64,000 nt of DNA from Dipteris shenzhenensis. Taxonomy: Eukaryota > Polypodiophyta > Polypodiopsida > Gleicheniales. The position numbers were made by a program, and so were the translations under genes. Below are positions 1 through 11,083 of the stretch, in pieces. The stretch lies in assembly GCA_047967505.1 (NCBI GenBank), contig CM106539.1. One strand, 5' to 3'. How positions within the stretch are numbered: the first letter of the stretch is position 1; each line of letters starts with the position of its first letter. A model generated the notes under the pieces. The model did no database searches and was not told where the DNA came from. It worked only from the letters and a program-made list of their open reading frames with translations.

Positions 1-218
1 CTCCCTACACATACACCCACACGTCTTCATGATTAGCACTAGGTGATTATGGTTGGTACATCCATTCCACATGTTTTGTATTCTTGCACGTTGACCTCAT
101 AGTTCACCACCTCACACTCACAACCACCCCTTCATAACCCTTTCCCACCCCTCTCTCTCTCCCTCCTACTCTTTTCCACTTTCCCCCTTCTTCTATTTCT
201 TTACTTTTCTCAAGCAAA

Positions 219-660
219 TATCCCATCGACCGTTGCCATTTTACTATCCCGTCGATTGTTGCCATCTTACTATCCCGCCGACCGTTGCCATTTTACTATC
301 TCGTCAGCCATTGCCATTTTGCTATTCTGCCAACCATTGCCATTTTACTATCTTGTCGGCCATTGCCATTTTGCTATCCCACCGACCATCGCTATTCTAC
401 TATCCTACTGATCATCGCCATCCCAATATCCCGCTGGCCATTGCTAGTTTACTATCCCACTAGCCGTTTCCATTTTGCTATCCCGTCGACTGTTGCCATT
501 TTACTATCCCACTAGTCGTTGCCATTTTACTATCCCATCGATGGTCGCTATTCTACTATCCCACTGGTCATCGCATCCCGATATCCCACCAACCGTTGCC
601 ATTTTGCTATCCCATCGATTGTTGCCATCCTGATATCCCATCGACCATCGCCTTACGCCA
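219..660. repeat. 26-bp minisatellite, about 17 units
   Basis: About 17 head-to-tail units of a 26-bp motif of the form TATCCC(g/a)yyGrCCrTTGCCAT followed by TTTAC or TTTGC. One unit is 25 bp. The plus strand is pyrimidine-biased. Because 26 is not a multiple of 3, the tract stays open in several frames, and the ORFs there are artefacts of the repeat. Confidence 0.9.
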
Positions 661-812
661 TCCCCCTAGCCATAGGGATAGTAAAATCTATAAAAAGGAA
701 CCCTATCCCCTCGGGTCGTCGCCATACTAGTTGTAGTCAAACTCTGTCAAAAGTCTCCAACCCCCTCTAGCCCCCTTTCCTCTTCCAGACAGCAACTAAG
801 CACTCAGTTCAT

Positions 813-1049
813 GTCCTCATCCTCCTCCTCTTCTACCTATTCCCTCATTACTCAATTGCCCTCGTTCTTCCCAATGGATCCTAAAAATGAGTTTTATGAG
901 TTCAAGACAGAGCTTGGCCTCCATCCCCCTATTCCATAAGCCACCGACCCCTCCAAGTCACAGAGCACGCCTTCTGCCGCAATCCAAATGCCCTCTGACT
1001 TTCAAGCTAAAGATTTGCAAGTGGAGGAAGATATCTCTATGCAATAGGC
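813..1049 (+). pseudogene. Unknown ORF, 5' part, split by Copia insertion
   Basis: From an ATG at 813 the frame encodes a Ser-rich start and then a stretch containing FFPMDPKNEFYEFKTELG. It has two in-frame TAG codons, at about 938 and 1045. The reading resumes beyond the Copia element at 9814: deleting the element and one TAGGC target copy restores the frame. I do not recognise the protein. A gag-like or other transposon-derived ORF is possible, but no diagnostic motif is visible. Confidence 0.35.
1045..1049. repeat. Target-site duplication TAGGC (left)
   Basis: TAGGC directly precedes the outer Copia LTR at 1050, and the identical TAGGC follows the other outer LTR at 9809-9813. A 5-bp duplication is normal for Copia integrase. 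It shows that 1050-9808 entered as one insertion, despite the internal rearrangement. Confidence 0.9.
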
Positions 1050-1410
1050 TGTGAAGACAGTGGGAGAGAAGTAAGGAGTCTCACTTGTAGCTTTCTCACA
1101 TACACAATGGGGGAATACACACAAAGGTGGAGGCTAAAAACAGTTTTCCTCTTCTTAGTTATGAAAGCTAAAAAGAACTCTCTCTTTTTGTACAAAAGGA
1201 ATAGATGAACCCTATATGTGGGTATCAAACCAAACTCAGCTAGCCTAGGAAACATACTAACTGAGCCACTAACTAGAGTACATAAAGATAGCTATCATCT
1301 AGCTGTTATTCATGGGCGGTGTACCAACCACATCTACAGCTAACAAGTCGGTGACATAAATGCACAGCGGCCACCCTAGCATATCACAAGTGGAGCTCGA
1401 TATCTCAACA
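1050..1410 (-). repeat. Copia 3' LTR (outer element)
   Basis: In minus orientation it begins TGTTGAGATATCG and ends CTTCACA, with TG...CA termini and about 361 bp. It is adjacent to a polypurine tract (the complement of CTCCCCCTC at 1411). Closely similar LTRs lie at 8000-8351, 9449-9808, 46099-46450 and 46553-46905. Confidence 0.9.
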
Positions 1411-3683
1411 CTCCCCCTCAAGCTCAATCCCAATTCCTGCACACCAAGCAGGTCTCTGAACTTGCACAGCTTCTCTGCACCCAATGCCTTCGTGAATATG
1501 TCAGCTACCTGGTCCTCTGTGCTGACATAAACTAAATCAATAAAACCTACTAGAACGTTCTCCCACACATAGTGATAATGCACCTCAATGTGCTTTGTTC
1601 TAGCATGATAGACTGGGTTATTTGCCAAGTATATACTGCTCATGTTGTCATAATAAATGACTAGCCCATCTTTAGACTGATGCATACCATAAAGTAGCTT
1701 ATGCAACCAAGCTACCTCACATGCAGCCATTGCTGCACCCCTGTACTCAGCCTCTATGCTCGACAAGGCAACTGTAGGCTATTACTTGCTGCTCCAAGTG
1801 ACTGCAGCACTCCCAAAAGAGAGCACATATCCACTGGTAGATCGTCTATCAAAAATGCTACCAACCCAATCAGCATCAGTGTATCCATGCAACTGTATCT
1901 GAACCCTAGTCTCATAAAATAGTCCATACTACAATGTGGACTTCACATACTTGAGTATGCATCTAGCTGCATCCAAATGCAGTTTCCTTGGAGCCTGCAT
2001 AAACTGACTTACCAACCCAACAGCATAGCTCAAATCTGGCCTGGTAAAAGTCATATAAATCAAACTTCCTACTATGCGTTTGTACATAGTAGGGTCTTTT
2101 AGAAGCTCACCTGCATCTGTGCTTAGCTTCACATTCTGCTCCAAAGGAATTGAAATAGGCTTACAGCCTATCATCCCATATTTGGACAGCTGCCTCTGTA
2201 AGAGCCATATCCCACTTGTGGATCTAATCACCTCAATGCCCAAGAAGTAACACAGCTCTCCCAAATCCTTCATCTCTAACTTTTGCTTCAATAGCATTTT
2301 CACATGAAGGATATCTTCATCACTATCACCTGTGATGATCAAATCATCAACATAAATGACAAGCAGCATAATACCTTTCTCTATTTTTATCACATAAAGT
2401 GAGAAATCTACCGTGGAAATCTGAAAGCCAATAGTGACAAGATACTATCCTATCTTGTTAGACCATGCTCTGGGTGCTTGCTTCAAGCTATACAAGGCTT
2501 TTTTTAACCTGCAAACAAACTCAGGTTGAATAGCATGCACATAACCTGGTGGCTGCTCCATATAGACCTCTTCTTGCAAATCACCATGCAAGAAGGCATT
2601 CTTTACATCCATCTGATGTAAAGACCATCCCTTTGATGCAGCCATAGCAATGACTGCTCTTATGGTTGCCATCCTTGCAACCGAACTGAATGTTTCTTCA
2701 TAATCAATGCCATATGTCTGTGCATACCCCTTGACAACTAATCTTGCCTTGTATCTACTCACAGAACCATCTGCATTGTGCTTCACCTTATAGACCCACT
2801 TGTAGCCAATTGCATTATTGTCTTTAGGCAAAGTCACCAATTCCCATGTAGCATTTGCTTCCAAGCATCCATTTCTTCATCCATGGCTTTCTCCCATTTT
2901 TCTTTTCCCATGGCTTGCTCAAAAGAAGTAGGTTCTGGTTCATGTATCACTTTGACCATATAGGCATAGTGAATGGCTGTAAATCCATCATATTTCTGCC
3001 CATCCACAGTATAACTCTGGTAGACCTGTGCAAAATAGGCTCACTACCAAGTGCTCTCAAAACATCCCTTGTCTTCCTTACTCTAGGTGTAAGAACAGAA
3101 GGAATACCCAACTAATCATCAAGTCTTTGCTCTGAGCCACTGGATTCACCATCCACATAAGAGTGACTTGCATTCACATCAACCATGGGCTGATCTACTT
3201 TCTCTTTTCCCTTTCGTGATACTTGCATACCACTATCTACAAACTATCTACATTGCTTTGAGGAGATTCTCTTGATCTCAATCTGCTTGTCCATGGTGAA
3301 GTATGTGAACCACTACTAGAGGACACTACAAGTCCACTAATATTTTGTGATTGCTGCTGTGAATTTTGTGCAGCATTACCATTTTGTGCATCTACATCAT
3401 CAATCACATTTATTGGTATATACCAATTGCTCATCTCATAAAAAACAACATCTTTGCTCACTGTAAACTTATGAGTAGAAGGGTTATAGCATCTATACCC
3501 TTTCTGCTGCAGAGAATAACCAATAAAGATGCACTTCTCAGCTTTTGGATCCAACTTGGATCTCAACTCATCTGGCACTTGAACATAGGCAATGCAACCA
3601 AAAATTTTCAAATGAGAAATATCTGGTTTCCTACTAGTATACCTCTCCTTTGGCATCATGACATGTATTGCTACAGTGGGAGT
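1411..3683 (-). pseudogene. Copia pol, integrase C-terminus to RNase H (decayed)
   Basis: Read from 3683 downward, the order is the integrase C-terminal region (DISHLKIFGCIAYVQVP, then a CIFIGYS motif), a linker, reverse transcriptase ([31 protein letters not shown], and the catalytic [12 protein letters not shown] motif near 2350) and RNase H ([11 protein letters not shown] near 1760, and the terminal DQVADIFTKALG box). Several frameshifts and stops separate the blocks. It serves as an unmutated comparator for several stops in the plus copy: CAG here is TAG there at equivalent Gln codons. Confidence 0.9.
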
Positions 3684-4640
3684 GCATCTGATTCTCTTTT
3701 GCAGATTGTCACTGAAAAGCTTAACAAGAACAACTTCCAAGTATGGAAGTTTATAATGACGAATTTCCTTATGGGAAAAGGCTGTTGGGAGTTCATTACA
3801 GGAAATGAAGAAGAACCAATTCTTCCTAATGTTCCCAATCAACAAGAAATGCAGGCATTTAAAGGATGGCATGAGAGAGCCAGAAAAGTTATGTATTGGC
3901 TGTCTATTAGTATTTCGGATTCTATGATTGTGCATATTCAGGATGCAAGTACGCCAAAGGAGGCATGGGATACTTTGGCAAAAATGTATAGCACAAATAC
4001 GCAAGCCAAGAAAATGTAGCTCAAGCAGGAGCTGCACAATGTGCAGAGAGAAAATATGAGCATCAATGACTACCACATGAAGGTGAAGAAAATTGCAGAT
4101 GCACTTGCTTCCATTGGGTCGCCACTGGAAAATGATGATCTAGTTTCTGTGACCTTGAATGGTCTAGGAAAGGATTATGCACAGTTCCAGACATCCATTG
4201 CCATCCATGAAAAATTTCCTGATTTTGAGGAGTTGTTTGCTCTTCTAATTTCTGAAGAGCAGAGAAATGGTGGTGCATCTTCTTCAGGAGGAACTTTAAA
4301 AGAAACTATCTTCTACTCAAATGCTGGAAGAGGTAGAGGCAGAGGTAGAGGAGGCCCATCTGGAGGCCATGGTAGAAATCAGAATATGTAGCAAACTCAA
4401 GAAAACCAGTCCTATGGAGGAGGACGTGGTAACTCTAGAGGCACGGGGAGCCAAAGAGGCCGTGGTGGATGGTAGAGAGCTCAAAATGCAAACAGCAATG
4501 TTGAATGCTATTATTGTGGTAAAATGGGTCATATGGCTAAAGATATGCTACAAAAAGCAGAATGACATTATGAATGGAAAATTGTAGCAAGGCAATTATG
4601 CATCCTCTAGTAGACAGGGTGATGACAGAAATGAGCATCT
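3684..4640 (+). pseudogene. Copia gag with zinc knuckle (decayed)
   Basis: Capsid-like gag. It begins within the first gag residues, continues with QVWKFIMTNFLMGKG and PNVPNQQEMQAFKGWHERA, then NVQRENMSINDYHMKVKKIA, and has a Gly/Arg-rich tail near 4330-4480. A CCHC knuckle follows at about 4500 (ECYYCGKMGHMAKD), and the last Cys is displaced by a small insertion. In-frame TAG codons occur at 4017, 4389 and 4586, most at positions expected to be CAG. Gag packages the element RNA in cytoplasmic particles; this copy cannot make a full protein. Confidence 0.85.
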
Positions 4641-4644
4641 GTTT

Positions 4645-7600
4645 ATGGTGCAGCACATGACCAATTATGTGACAAGTGCAGAAAAAAGCAATGATGTGTG
4701 GTATGTTTACTCAGGTGCATCAAACCACATGACAGGTCATGCAAAATGGATGCAGGATGTAAGGAAAATGGAAAGACCAGGATTTGTGGAGACTGGTGAT
4801 GATACTGCACATCCTATTGTGCAGATTGGTAAAATTCCTTTGTCTATGCAGGACGGGAAAAAGAAATACCTGTCTGATGTATTTCATGTCCCGAACATCA
4901 CCAAGAACCTGGTTTTTGTTGGTCAAATGGTTGAGCGAGCTTGCAGGTCAGATTTAATCCTCATGGATGCTTTGTTGAGGATATGAAAAATAATGGTCGC
5001 TTGATAGCAAAAGGAAAGAAGAAGGGCAGGATGTTTACGTTGGATACAGACATGCCTAAATTGAGTGCAGCAATGTTTGCACATGGGACCGGTGTAGTTG
5101 CAGATATTGATATCTGGCATAAACGCATTGGTCATGTTAATGTACAGTGACTTAAATCAATGCAGGCCCAAAATATTGTTGCAGGATTGCCTAAATTCAA
5201 GGTTGCAGAAATGCATAAGGTATGTGAAGCTTGTCAATTTGGAAAACAGGCAAGGAAACCATTTCCTAGACATGTTTAAGAGAGTAAGAAGCCATTGGAA
5301 TTAATCCACTCTGATGTGTGGACTACTAAAGCTGCATCTATTGGAGGCTGTCATTACTTTGTCGCTTTTATTGATGACTATAGCAGAAAAGTTTGGGTGC
5401 ATTTTATGAAAAGAAAAGTGAAGTGTTTGGGCATTTCAAAGCTTTTAAAGCTATGGTTGAAAAAGAAACAGGCCTACAAATAAAATGCCTAAGGTCAGAT
5501 GGAGGGGGAGAGTACCTCTCAAATAAGTTTGCAAGGTTCGTGCAGGAGCATGGCATAAAGCATCAATATTCATGCAGTCATACCCCGTAGCAAAATGGAC
5601 TTGTAGAAAGGAAAAATAGGCATATTGGAGAGGTATCTCAGGCCATGCTAAATGAAAAAGACCTACAAGATTATTATTAGGCTGAAGCAATTGCTACAAC
5701 AGTTTACATAATGAATAGGACTCCCACTGTAGCAATACATGGCATGATGCCTGAGGAGATGTATACTGGTAGGAAACCAGATATTTCTCATTTGAAAATT
5801 TTTTGTTGCATTGCCTATGTTCATGTGCCAGATGAGTTGAGGTCCAAGTTGGATCCAAAAGCTAAGAAGTGCATCTTTATTGGTTATTCTATGTAGCAGA
5901 AAGGGTATAGATGCTATCACCCTTCTACTCGTAAGTTTACAGTGAGTAGAGATGTTGTTTTTTATGAGATGAGTAGCTGGTATAAACCAGTAAATGTGAT
6001 TGATGATATAGATGCACAAAATGGTACTGTTGCACAGAATTCACAGCAGCAATCACAAAATATTAGTGGACATACAGTGTCCTCTAGTATGGTTCACATA
6101 CTTCACCATGGACATGCAGATTGAGATCAAGAGAATCTCCTCAAAGCAATGTAGATAGTGGTATGCAGGTATCATGAAAAGGAAAAGAGAAGGTAGATCA
6201 GCCCATGTTTTACGTGAATGCAGGTCACTCTTATGTGGATGGTGAATCCAGTGGCTCAAAACAGAGCATTGATGATGAGTTGGGTATTCCTTTTGTTGTT
6301 ACACCTGGAGTAAGGAAGACCAGGGATGTTTTGAGAGCACCTGGAAGTGAGCCTATTTTGCGCAGGTCTACTAGAGCTAGATATCCTATGGATAGGCTGA
6401 AATATGATGGATTTACAGCCATTCACTATGCCTATATGGTCAAAGTGATATAGGAAACAGAACCCACTTCTTTTGAGCAAGCCATGGGAAAAGAAAAATG
6501 GGAGAAAGCCATGGATGAAGAAATGGATGCCTTGGAAGCAAATGCTACATGGGAATTGGTGCCTTTGCCTAAAGACAAGAATGCAATTGGCTGTAAGTGG
6601 GTTTATAAGGTGAAGCACAATGCATATGGTTCTGTGAACAGATACAAGGAAAGATTAGTTGTGAAGGGGTATGCACAGACATATGGCATTGATTATGAAT
6701 AAACATTCAATCCGGTTGTAAGGATGGCAACCGTAAGAGCAGTCATTGCTATGGCTGCATCAAAGTGATGGTCTTTACATTAGATGGATGTAAAGAATGC
6801 CTTCTTGCATGGTGATTTGCAAGAAGAGGTCTTTATGGAGCAGCCACCGGGTTATGTTCATGCTGTTCATCCTGAGTTTGTTTGCAGGTGGAAGAAAGCC
6901 TTGTATGGCTTGAAGCAAGCATCTAGAGCATGGTCTAACAAGATAGGACAGTATCTTGTCACTATTGGCTTTCAGATTTCCAAGGTAGATTTCTCACTTT
7001 ATGTGAGAAAAACAGAGAAAGGTATTATGCTGCTTGTTATTTATGTTGATGATTTGATCATCACAAGTGATAGTGATGAAGATATCCTTCATGTGAAAAT
7101 GCTATTGAAGCAAAAGTTTGAGATGAAGGATTTAGGAGAGGTGCGTTATTTCTTGGGCATTGAGATGATTAGATCACCAAGTGGGATATGGCTCTTGCAT
7201 AGACAGTATAGATTGGACATGTCCAAATATGGGATGAGAGGCTGTAAGCCTATTTCAGTTCCTTTGGAGTAGAATGTGAAGCTGAGCACAGATGCAGGTG
7301 AGCTTTTGGAAGACCCTACTATGTATAGACGCATAGTAGGAAGTTTGATTTATATGACTATTACCAAGCTAGATTTGAGCTATGCTATTGGATTGGTAAG
7401 TCAGTTTATGTAGGCTCCAAGGAAATCGCATTTGGATGCAGCTAGACGCATACTCAGGTATGTGAAGTCTACATTGTAGTATGGACTATTTTATGAGGCT
7501 GGGATTTAGATACAGTTGCATGGATACACTGATGCTGATTGGGCTGGTAGTATTTCTGATAGACGATCTACCAGTGGATATGTGTTCTCTTTTGGGAGTG

Positions 7601-7999
7601 CTGTAGTCACTTGGAGTAGCAAGAAACAGCCTACAGTTGCCTTGTCGAGCACAGAGGCTGAGTACAGGGGTGCAGCAATGGCTGCATGTGAGGTAGCTTG
7701 GTTGCATAAGCTACTCTATGATATGCATCAGTCTATAGATGGGCCAGTTGTCATTTATTGTGACAACATGAGCATATACACTTGGCAAATAACCCAGTCT
7801 ATCATGCTAGAACAAAGCACATTGAGGTGCATTATCACTATGTGTGGGAGAAGGTTTTACTAGGTCTTATTGATCTAGTTTATGTCAGCACAGAGGATCA
7901 GGTAGCTGACATATTCATGAAGGCATTGGACACAGAGAAGCTGCGCAAGTTCAGAGACCTGCTTGGTGTGCAGGAATTGGGATTGAGCTCGAGGGGGAG
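4645..7999 (+). pseudogene. Copia pol: protease, integrase, RT, RNase H (decayed)
   Basis: Protease is near 4698 (WYVYSGASNHMTGH): the catalytic Asp of the usual DSGA is Tyr. Integrase has a zinc-binding HHCC region (IWHKRIGHVN ... VCEACQFGKQ, 5110-5245) and catalytic-core pieces (IHSDVWT near 5300, CLRSDGGGEYLSNKF near 5490). RT runs from about 6540 to 7270 with [16 protein letters not shown] and YVDDLIIT. RNase H runs from about 7516 to 7950 with [10 protein letters not shown] and [16 protein letters not shown]. At least ten in-frame stops interrupt it. Four of them (5896, 6782, 7270 and 7411, approximate positions) are TAG where the minus copy has CAG. A polypurine tract (GAGGGGGAG) abuts the LTR. 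Confidence 0.9.
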
Positions 8000-8351
8000 T
8001 GTTGAGATATCGAACTCCACTCCTGATATGCCAGGATGACCATTGTGCATTTATGTCCCCGACTTGTTAGCTGTAGATGCAGTTGGTACACCGCCCACGA
8101 ATAATAGCTAGATGACAGCTATCCTTATGTACTCTAGTTCGTGGCTTGGTTAGTATGCCACCTTAGTTAGTTGAGTTTGGTTTGAGACCCACATATAGGT
8201 TTCTTCTATTTCTCTGTACTAGAGTTCTTTTGGCTTTCACAACTAAGAAGAGGAAAACTGTTTTCAGCCTCCACCTTTGTGTGTATTCCCCCATTGTGTA
8301 TGTGAGAAAGTCGCAAGTGAGACTCCTTCCTTCTCTCCCACTATCTTCACA
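8000..8351 (+). repeat. Copia 3' LTR (nested copy)
   Basis: 352 bp, starting TGTTGAGATATCGAAC after the polypurine tract and ending CTATCTTCACA. The next base begins minus-strand gag sequence of the outer element (CCTTCATGTGATAG...), which marks the intact insertion edge. Confidence 0.9.
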
Positions 8352-8756
8352 CACCTTCATGTGATAGTCATTGATGCTCATATTTTCTCTCTACACATTA
8401 TGCAACTCCTGCTTGAGTTGCATTTTCCTGGCTTGTGCATTTGTGCTATACATTTTTGTCAAAGTATCCCATGCCGCCTTCGGCGTGCTTGCATCCTGAA
8501 TATGCACAATCATAGAATGTGAAATACTGATAGATAGCTAGTACATAACTTCCTGGCTCTCTCATGCCAGCCTTTAAATGCCTGCAACTCTTGTTGATTG
8601 GGAACATTAGGAATAATTGGTTCTTGTTCAGCTCCAGTAATGAGCTCCCAATAGCGTTTTCCCTTAAGGAAATTCGTCATTCTAAACTTCCATGCTGGGA
8701 AGTTATTCTTGTCAAGCTTTTCAGTGACAATCTATGAAAGAGCATCAGACGCCATT
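8352..8756 (-). pseudogene. Copia gag N-terminus (outer element)
   Basis: In minus orientation it begins ATGGCGTCTGATGCTC (start about 8756). It matches plus-copy gag through TEKLDKNNF, PNVPNQQELQAF and MSINDYHMKV, then is cut off by the nested LTR. It contains stops and a frameshift. It shows where the nested copy's gag start was lost: the plus copy begins about three codons after this ATG. Confidence 0.85.
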
Positions 8757-8870
8757 ATAGAACACTGCAAAAATATTATATCACTACAAAAAACACAACT
8801 TTTGCCTCATAAGGGCAAATCTGCAAAATTGACAAAAGTGGTATTTGACCACACAATCACTTCCTAGAGA

Positions 8871-9210
8871 CAATTTTGCATCAACAGGCAATAAGAATGA
8901 TTCTGTCACTCCCAATATCTCTGCACATAAGCATACGATGCAATTTCTATGGTAACTTTTCACCAACCTGCAAAACAGTGGTCACATAGCAAAAACAAGG
9001 CACCTTTCTGAGTGCCTGTGAAAAACTTCCACCACCAAAACAATTTTGCATCAACAGGCAATAAGAATGATTCTGTCACTCCCAATATCTCTGCACATAA
9101 GCATACGATGCAATTTCTATGGTAACTTTTCACCAACCTGCAAAATAGTGGTCACATAGCAAAAACAAGGCACCTTTCTGAGTGCCTGTGAAAAACTTCC
9201 ACCACCAAAA
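8871..9210. repeat. 170-bp tandem duplication in Copia leader
   Basis: Two adjacent 170-bp units (8871-9040 and 9041-9210) start CAATTTTGCATCAACAGG and end CACCACCAAAA. They are nearly identical and lie between the primer-binding site and gag of the outer element. They may affect leader structure or packaging, but this is a guess. Confidence 0.9.
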
Positions 9211-9436
9211 CGGACCCCGAAATGGGCTCAAATCAAAAAAATGGCCCTGCAGCATATACTACCCTCTTGCCACATAGCGAAGGGTGTCCCAATTTGAGAT
9301 AGTGCACTCTTGCACTTTCTGGCTGTGCTACCTGCAGAGATTTTCTCCCAAACTTGAAAAACGAAAGCAACACTGATCCTCTTACCAAGACACCATGAAC
9401 TTGGTTTGCTTTCTTGAGCTCCTTACCATGAACCGA

Positions 9437-9448
9437 GCTCTGATACGA
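9437..9448 (-). promoter_or_regulatory. Copia primer-binding site (initiator Met tRNA)
   Basis: On minus the 12 nt directly inside the 5' LTR read TCGTATCAGAGC. The usual plant Copia site complementary to the 3' end of initiator tRNA-Met is TGGTATCAGAGC, so 11 of 12 match. The position next to the LTR fixes element polarity. Confidence 0.85.
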
Positions 9449-9808
9449 TGTGAAGAGAGTGGGAGAGAAGGAAGGAGTCTCACTTGCCAGCTTTCTCACA
9501 TACACAATGGGGGAATACACACAAAGGTGGAGGCTGAAAACAGTTTTCCTCTTCTTAGTTGTGAAAGCCAAAAAGAACTCTCTTTTTGTACAAAAGGAGT
9601 AGATGAACCTCATATGTGGGTCTGAAACCAAACTCAGCTAACCTAGATGGCATGCTAACTGAGCCACTAACTAGAGTACATAAAGATAGCTGTCATTTAG
9701 CTATTATTCATGGGCGGTGTACCAACCGCATCTGCAGCTAACAAGTGGGTGACATAAATGCACAACGATCACCCTAGCATATCATGAGTGGAGCTTGATA
9801 TCTCAACA
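9449..9808 (-). repeat. Copia 5' LTR (outer element)
   Basis: 360-bp LTR with TG...CA ends, of the same family as 1050-1410. TAGGC follows at 9809-9813, completing the target duplication. Confidence 0.9.
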
Positions 9809-9813
9809 TAGGC

Positions 9814-10145
9814 TACCCAAGAAGTGCCTACAACAACAAGCACACCCCCCTTAAGGATGTCAAGGAAGTGCACCCCGGCCCCCACACGAAGGGAATACAA
9901 AATTGTGCGATCACAAATGCAGAGGCATGGCTCCAACAGCTTGATGGATGTGACATCCACTCCTACTATGCATACGAGGGTCATGACTACACCCTCCATT
10001 ACCACAAAGAAGTGGCATACCAAGCGCTTAAGGAGCCGGCAAGTCAAGATGCACTTGTAGTGATAGGTCTAGGATCCATGGCTGACCACCTCCCCTATCA
10101 CCTAGACATGATGGCTCTTTGGAGAATTTCTCTAGGCCTATAACT
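9814..10145 (+). pseudogene. Unknown ORF, part resuming after the Copia insertion
   Basis: This continues the reading frame that stopped at 1045-1049 (ATQEVPTTTSTPPLRMSRKC ...). A second open frame overlaps it (HTKGIQNCAITNAEAWLQQL ... ending about 10143). Without a database search I cannot say which frame was used. No recognisable domain. Confidence 0.3.
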
Positions 10146-10767
10146 CCAATATGAATTTTGGCATCCTTCGTGACACGATGGGCACTCCCCTCTACCACCT
10201 CAACATGGACGTGGTGCGAGCCGCCTTCGGCCTATCGGTACGATGATAAATACTCAGTGAAGAAGAAGATGATCGGCCTTCAGCACCATCTATTGGTACG
10301 ATCACAAGAAAAGAAAGGGGCACATAAATTTTTCAAAAATCATCAAGCCTAAAATGGAAAAACCAGCATGGGCCCTACATTGGTTGACCCAAGTGAGGCA
10401 CATAGATCACCACCAGTTGATCATGCCCAACACCTTGTTAAGAATGGAAGAACCCCAGGTCACTAACTGGGTATATTACTTTTGTAATCAAATGTGGGAA
10501 GACCTCAAGACACATGGTGAGGTCATCGAAAACCCAATGATGTACATACTCATTCTCTATCATATGCTATAGTAGCAACCACCCATTAGCTATGGGTTGG
10601 ACAACAAGATAGCCATGGGACTAGTACCAAATAGATCAAGAGGAGGCAGAGGTCGCCCCAAAGCATTAGAAAAAAAGAGAGCTCATTTTGGGGCCCTAAG
10701 AGAAATTCACAATTTCTTCATTTTTCTTTCCTCTAAAACAATAAAATATGACATAACCCCACTGACG
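10146..10767. other. No recognisable gene; short open frames
   Basis: Short plus-strand frames (10158-10352, 10354-10572, 10597-10760) encode peptides without recognisable motifs. One is basic (SRGGRGRPKALEKKRAHFG, near 10640). They may belong to the same decayed unit as the ORF at 9814, since all lie on plus with small gaps. Confidence 0.4.
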
Positions 10768-11083
10768 TATGGTGTATTTGGTATTTCTAACATCATCGAT
10801 GCGTTCGAAGTGGGCCAAAACCTTGAAAAGGCTTTTGACACGTCGGCCAAAAAAAATCCAAAAAGGCTCAGAAAGCAACCTGTACCTTTTGAAACGCCAA
10901 AAACGCCCCCCCAGAGGCCCGAAAAAGGTCAAAAAGGCCCAGAAAGCAATTTGTACAGGTTGCTTTTTGGCCTTTTTTGAGCCTCAGGGGGCCCGTTTTT
11001 GGCAAATCAAAAGCCTTTTCGAGGGTTTTGGTCTGCTCCAAATGCATTAGTGATGTTATAAATATCAAAAACTGCACCATATG
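10768..11083. repeat. Fold-back (inverted repeat) element, about 315 bp
   Basis: The left arm begins TATGGTGTATTTGGTATTTC and continues through a stretch ending AAAAGGCTTTT. The right arm ends in the imperfect complement (AAAAGCCTTTTCGAGGG ... ACTGCACCATA). The inner arms carry AAAAAGG/CCTTTTT tracts. The whole could fold into one long hairpin. It is consistent with a miniature inverted-repeat transposon or a hairpin-RNA locus; no flanking target duplication was identified. Confidence 0.6.

Larger units (their letters stand above)
3684..8351 (+). mobile_element. Nested Copia copy, plus orientation, 5' LTR missing
   Basis: Same family as the outer element. It starts abruptly in the first codons of gag (SDSLLQIVTEKL), runs through gag, protease, integrase, reverse transcriptase and RNase H, and ends at an intact LTR terminus at 8351. 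The leader and 5' LTR are absent. The portion 5711-8351 is the inverted counterpart of 1050-3683, so the two form ~2.6-kb arms around a ~2-kb loop. Confidence 0.85.
1050..9808 (-). mobile_element. Ty1/Copia LTR retrotransposon, minus orientation, carrying a nested copy
   Basis: In minus orientation the order is 5' LTR (9449-9808), primer-binding site (9437-9448), leader, gag start (8756 down to 8352), an interruption (3684-8351), integrase C-terminus, reverse transcriptase and RNase H (3683-1411), polypurine tract, and 3' LTR (1050-1410). TAGGC flanks both ends. About 1.7 kb of the host element, from mid gag to integrase, is missing and is replaced by a plus-oriented copy of the same family. 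The 3' LTR end of that copy sits exactly in the host gag sequence. The simplest history is nested insertion followed by one deletion that removed the nested 5' LTR and leader together with the adjacent host segment. Confidence 0.85.

Noticed and set aside
3237-4076. 279-codon minus ORF crossing the Copia junction as one gene
   Set aside because: It fuses integrase sequence of the outer element with antisense gag of the nested copy.
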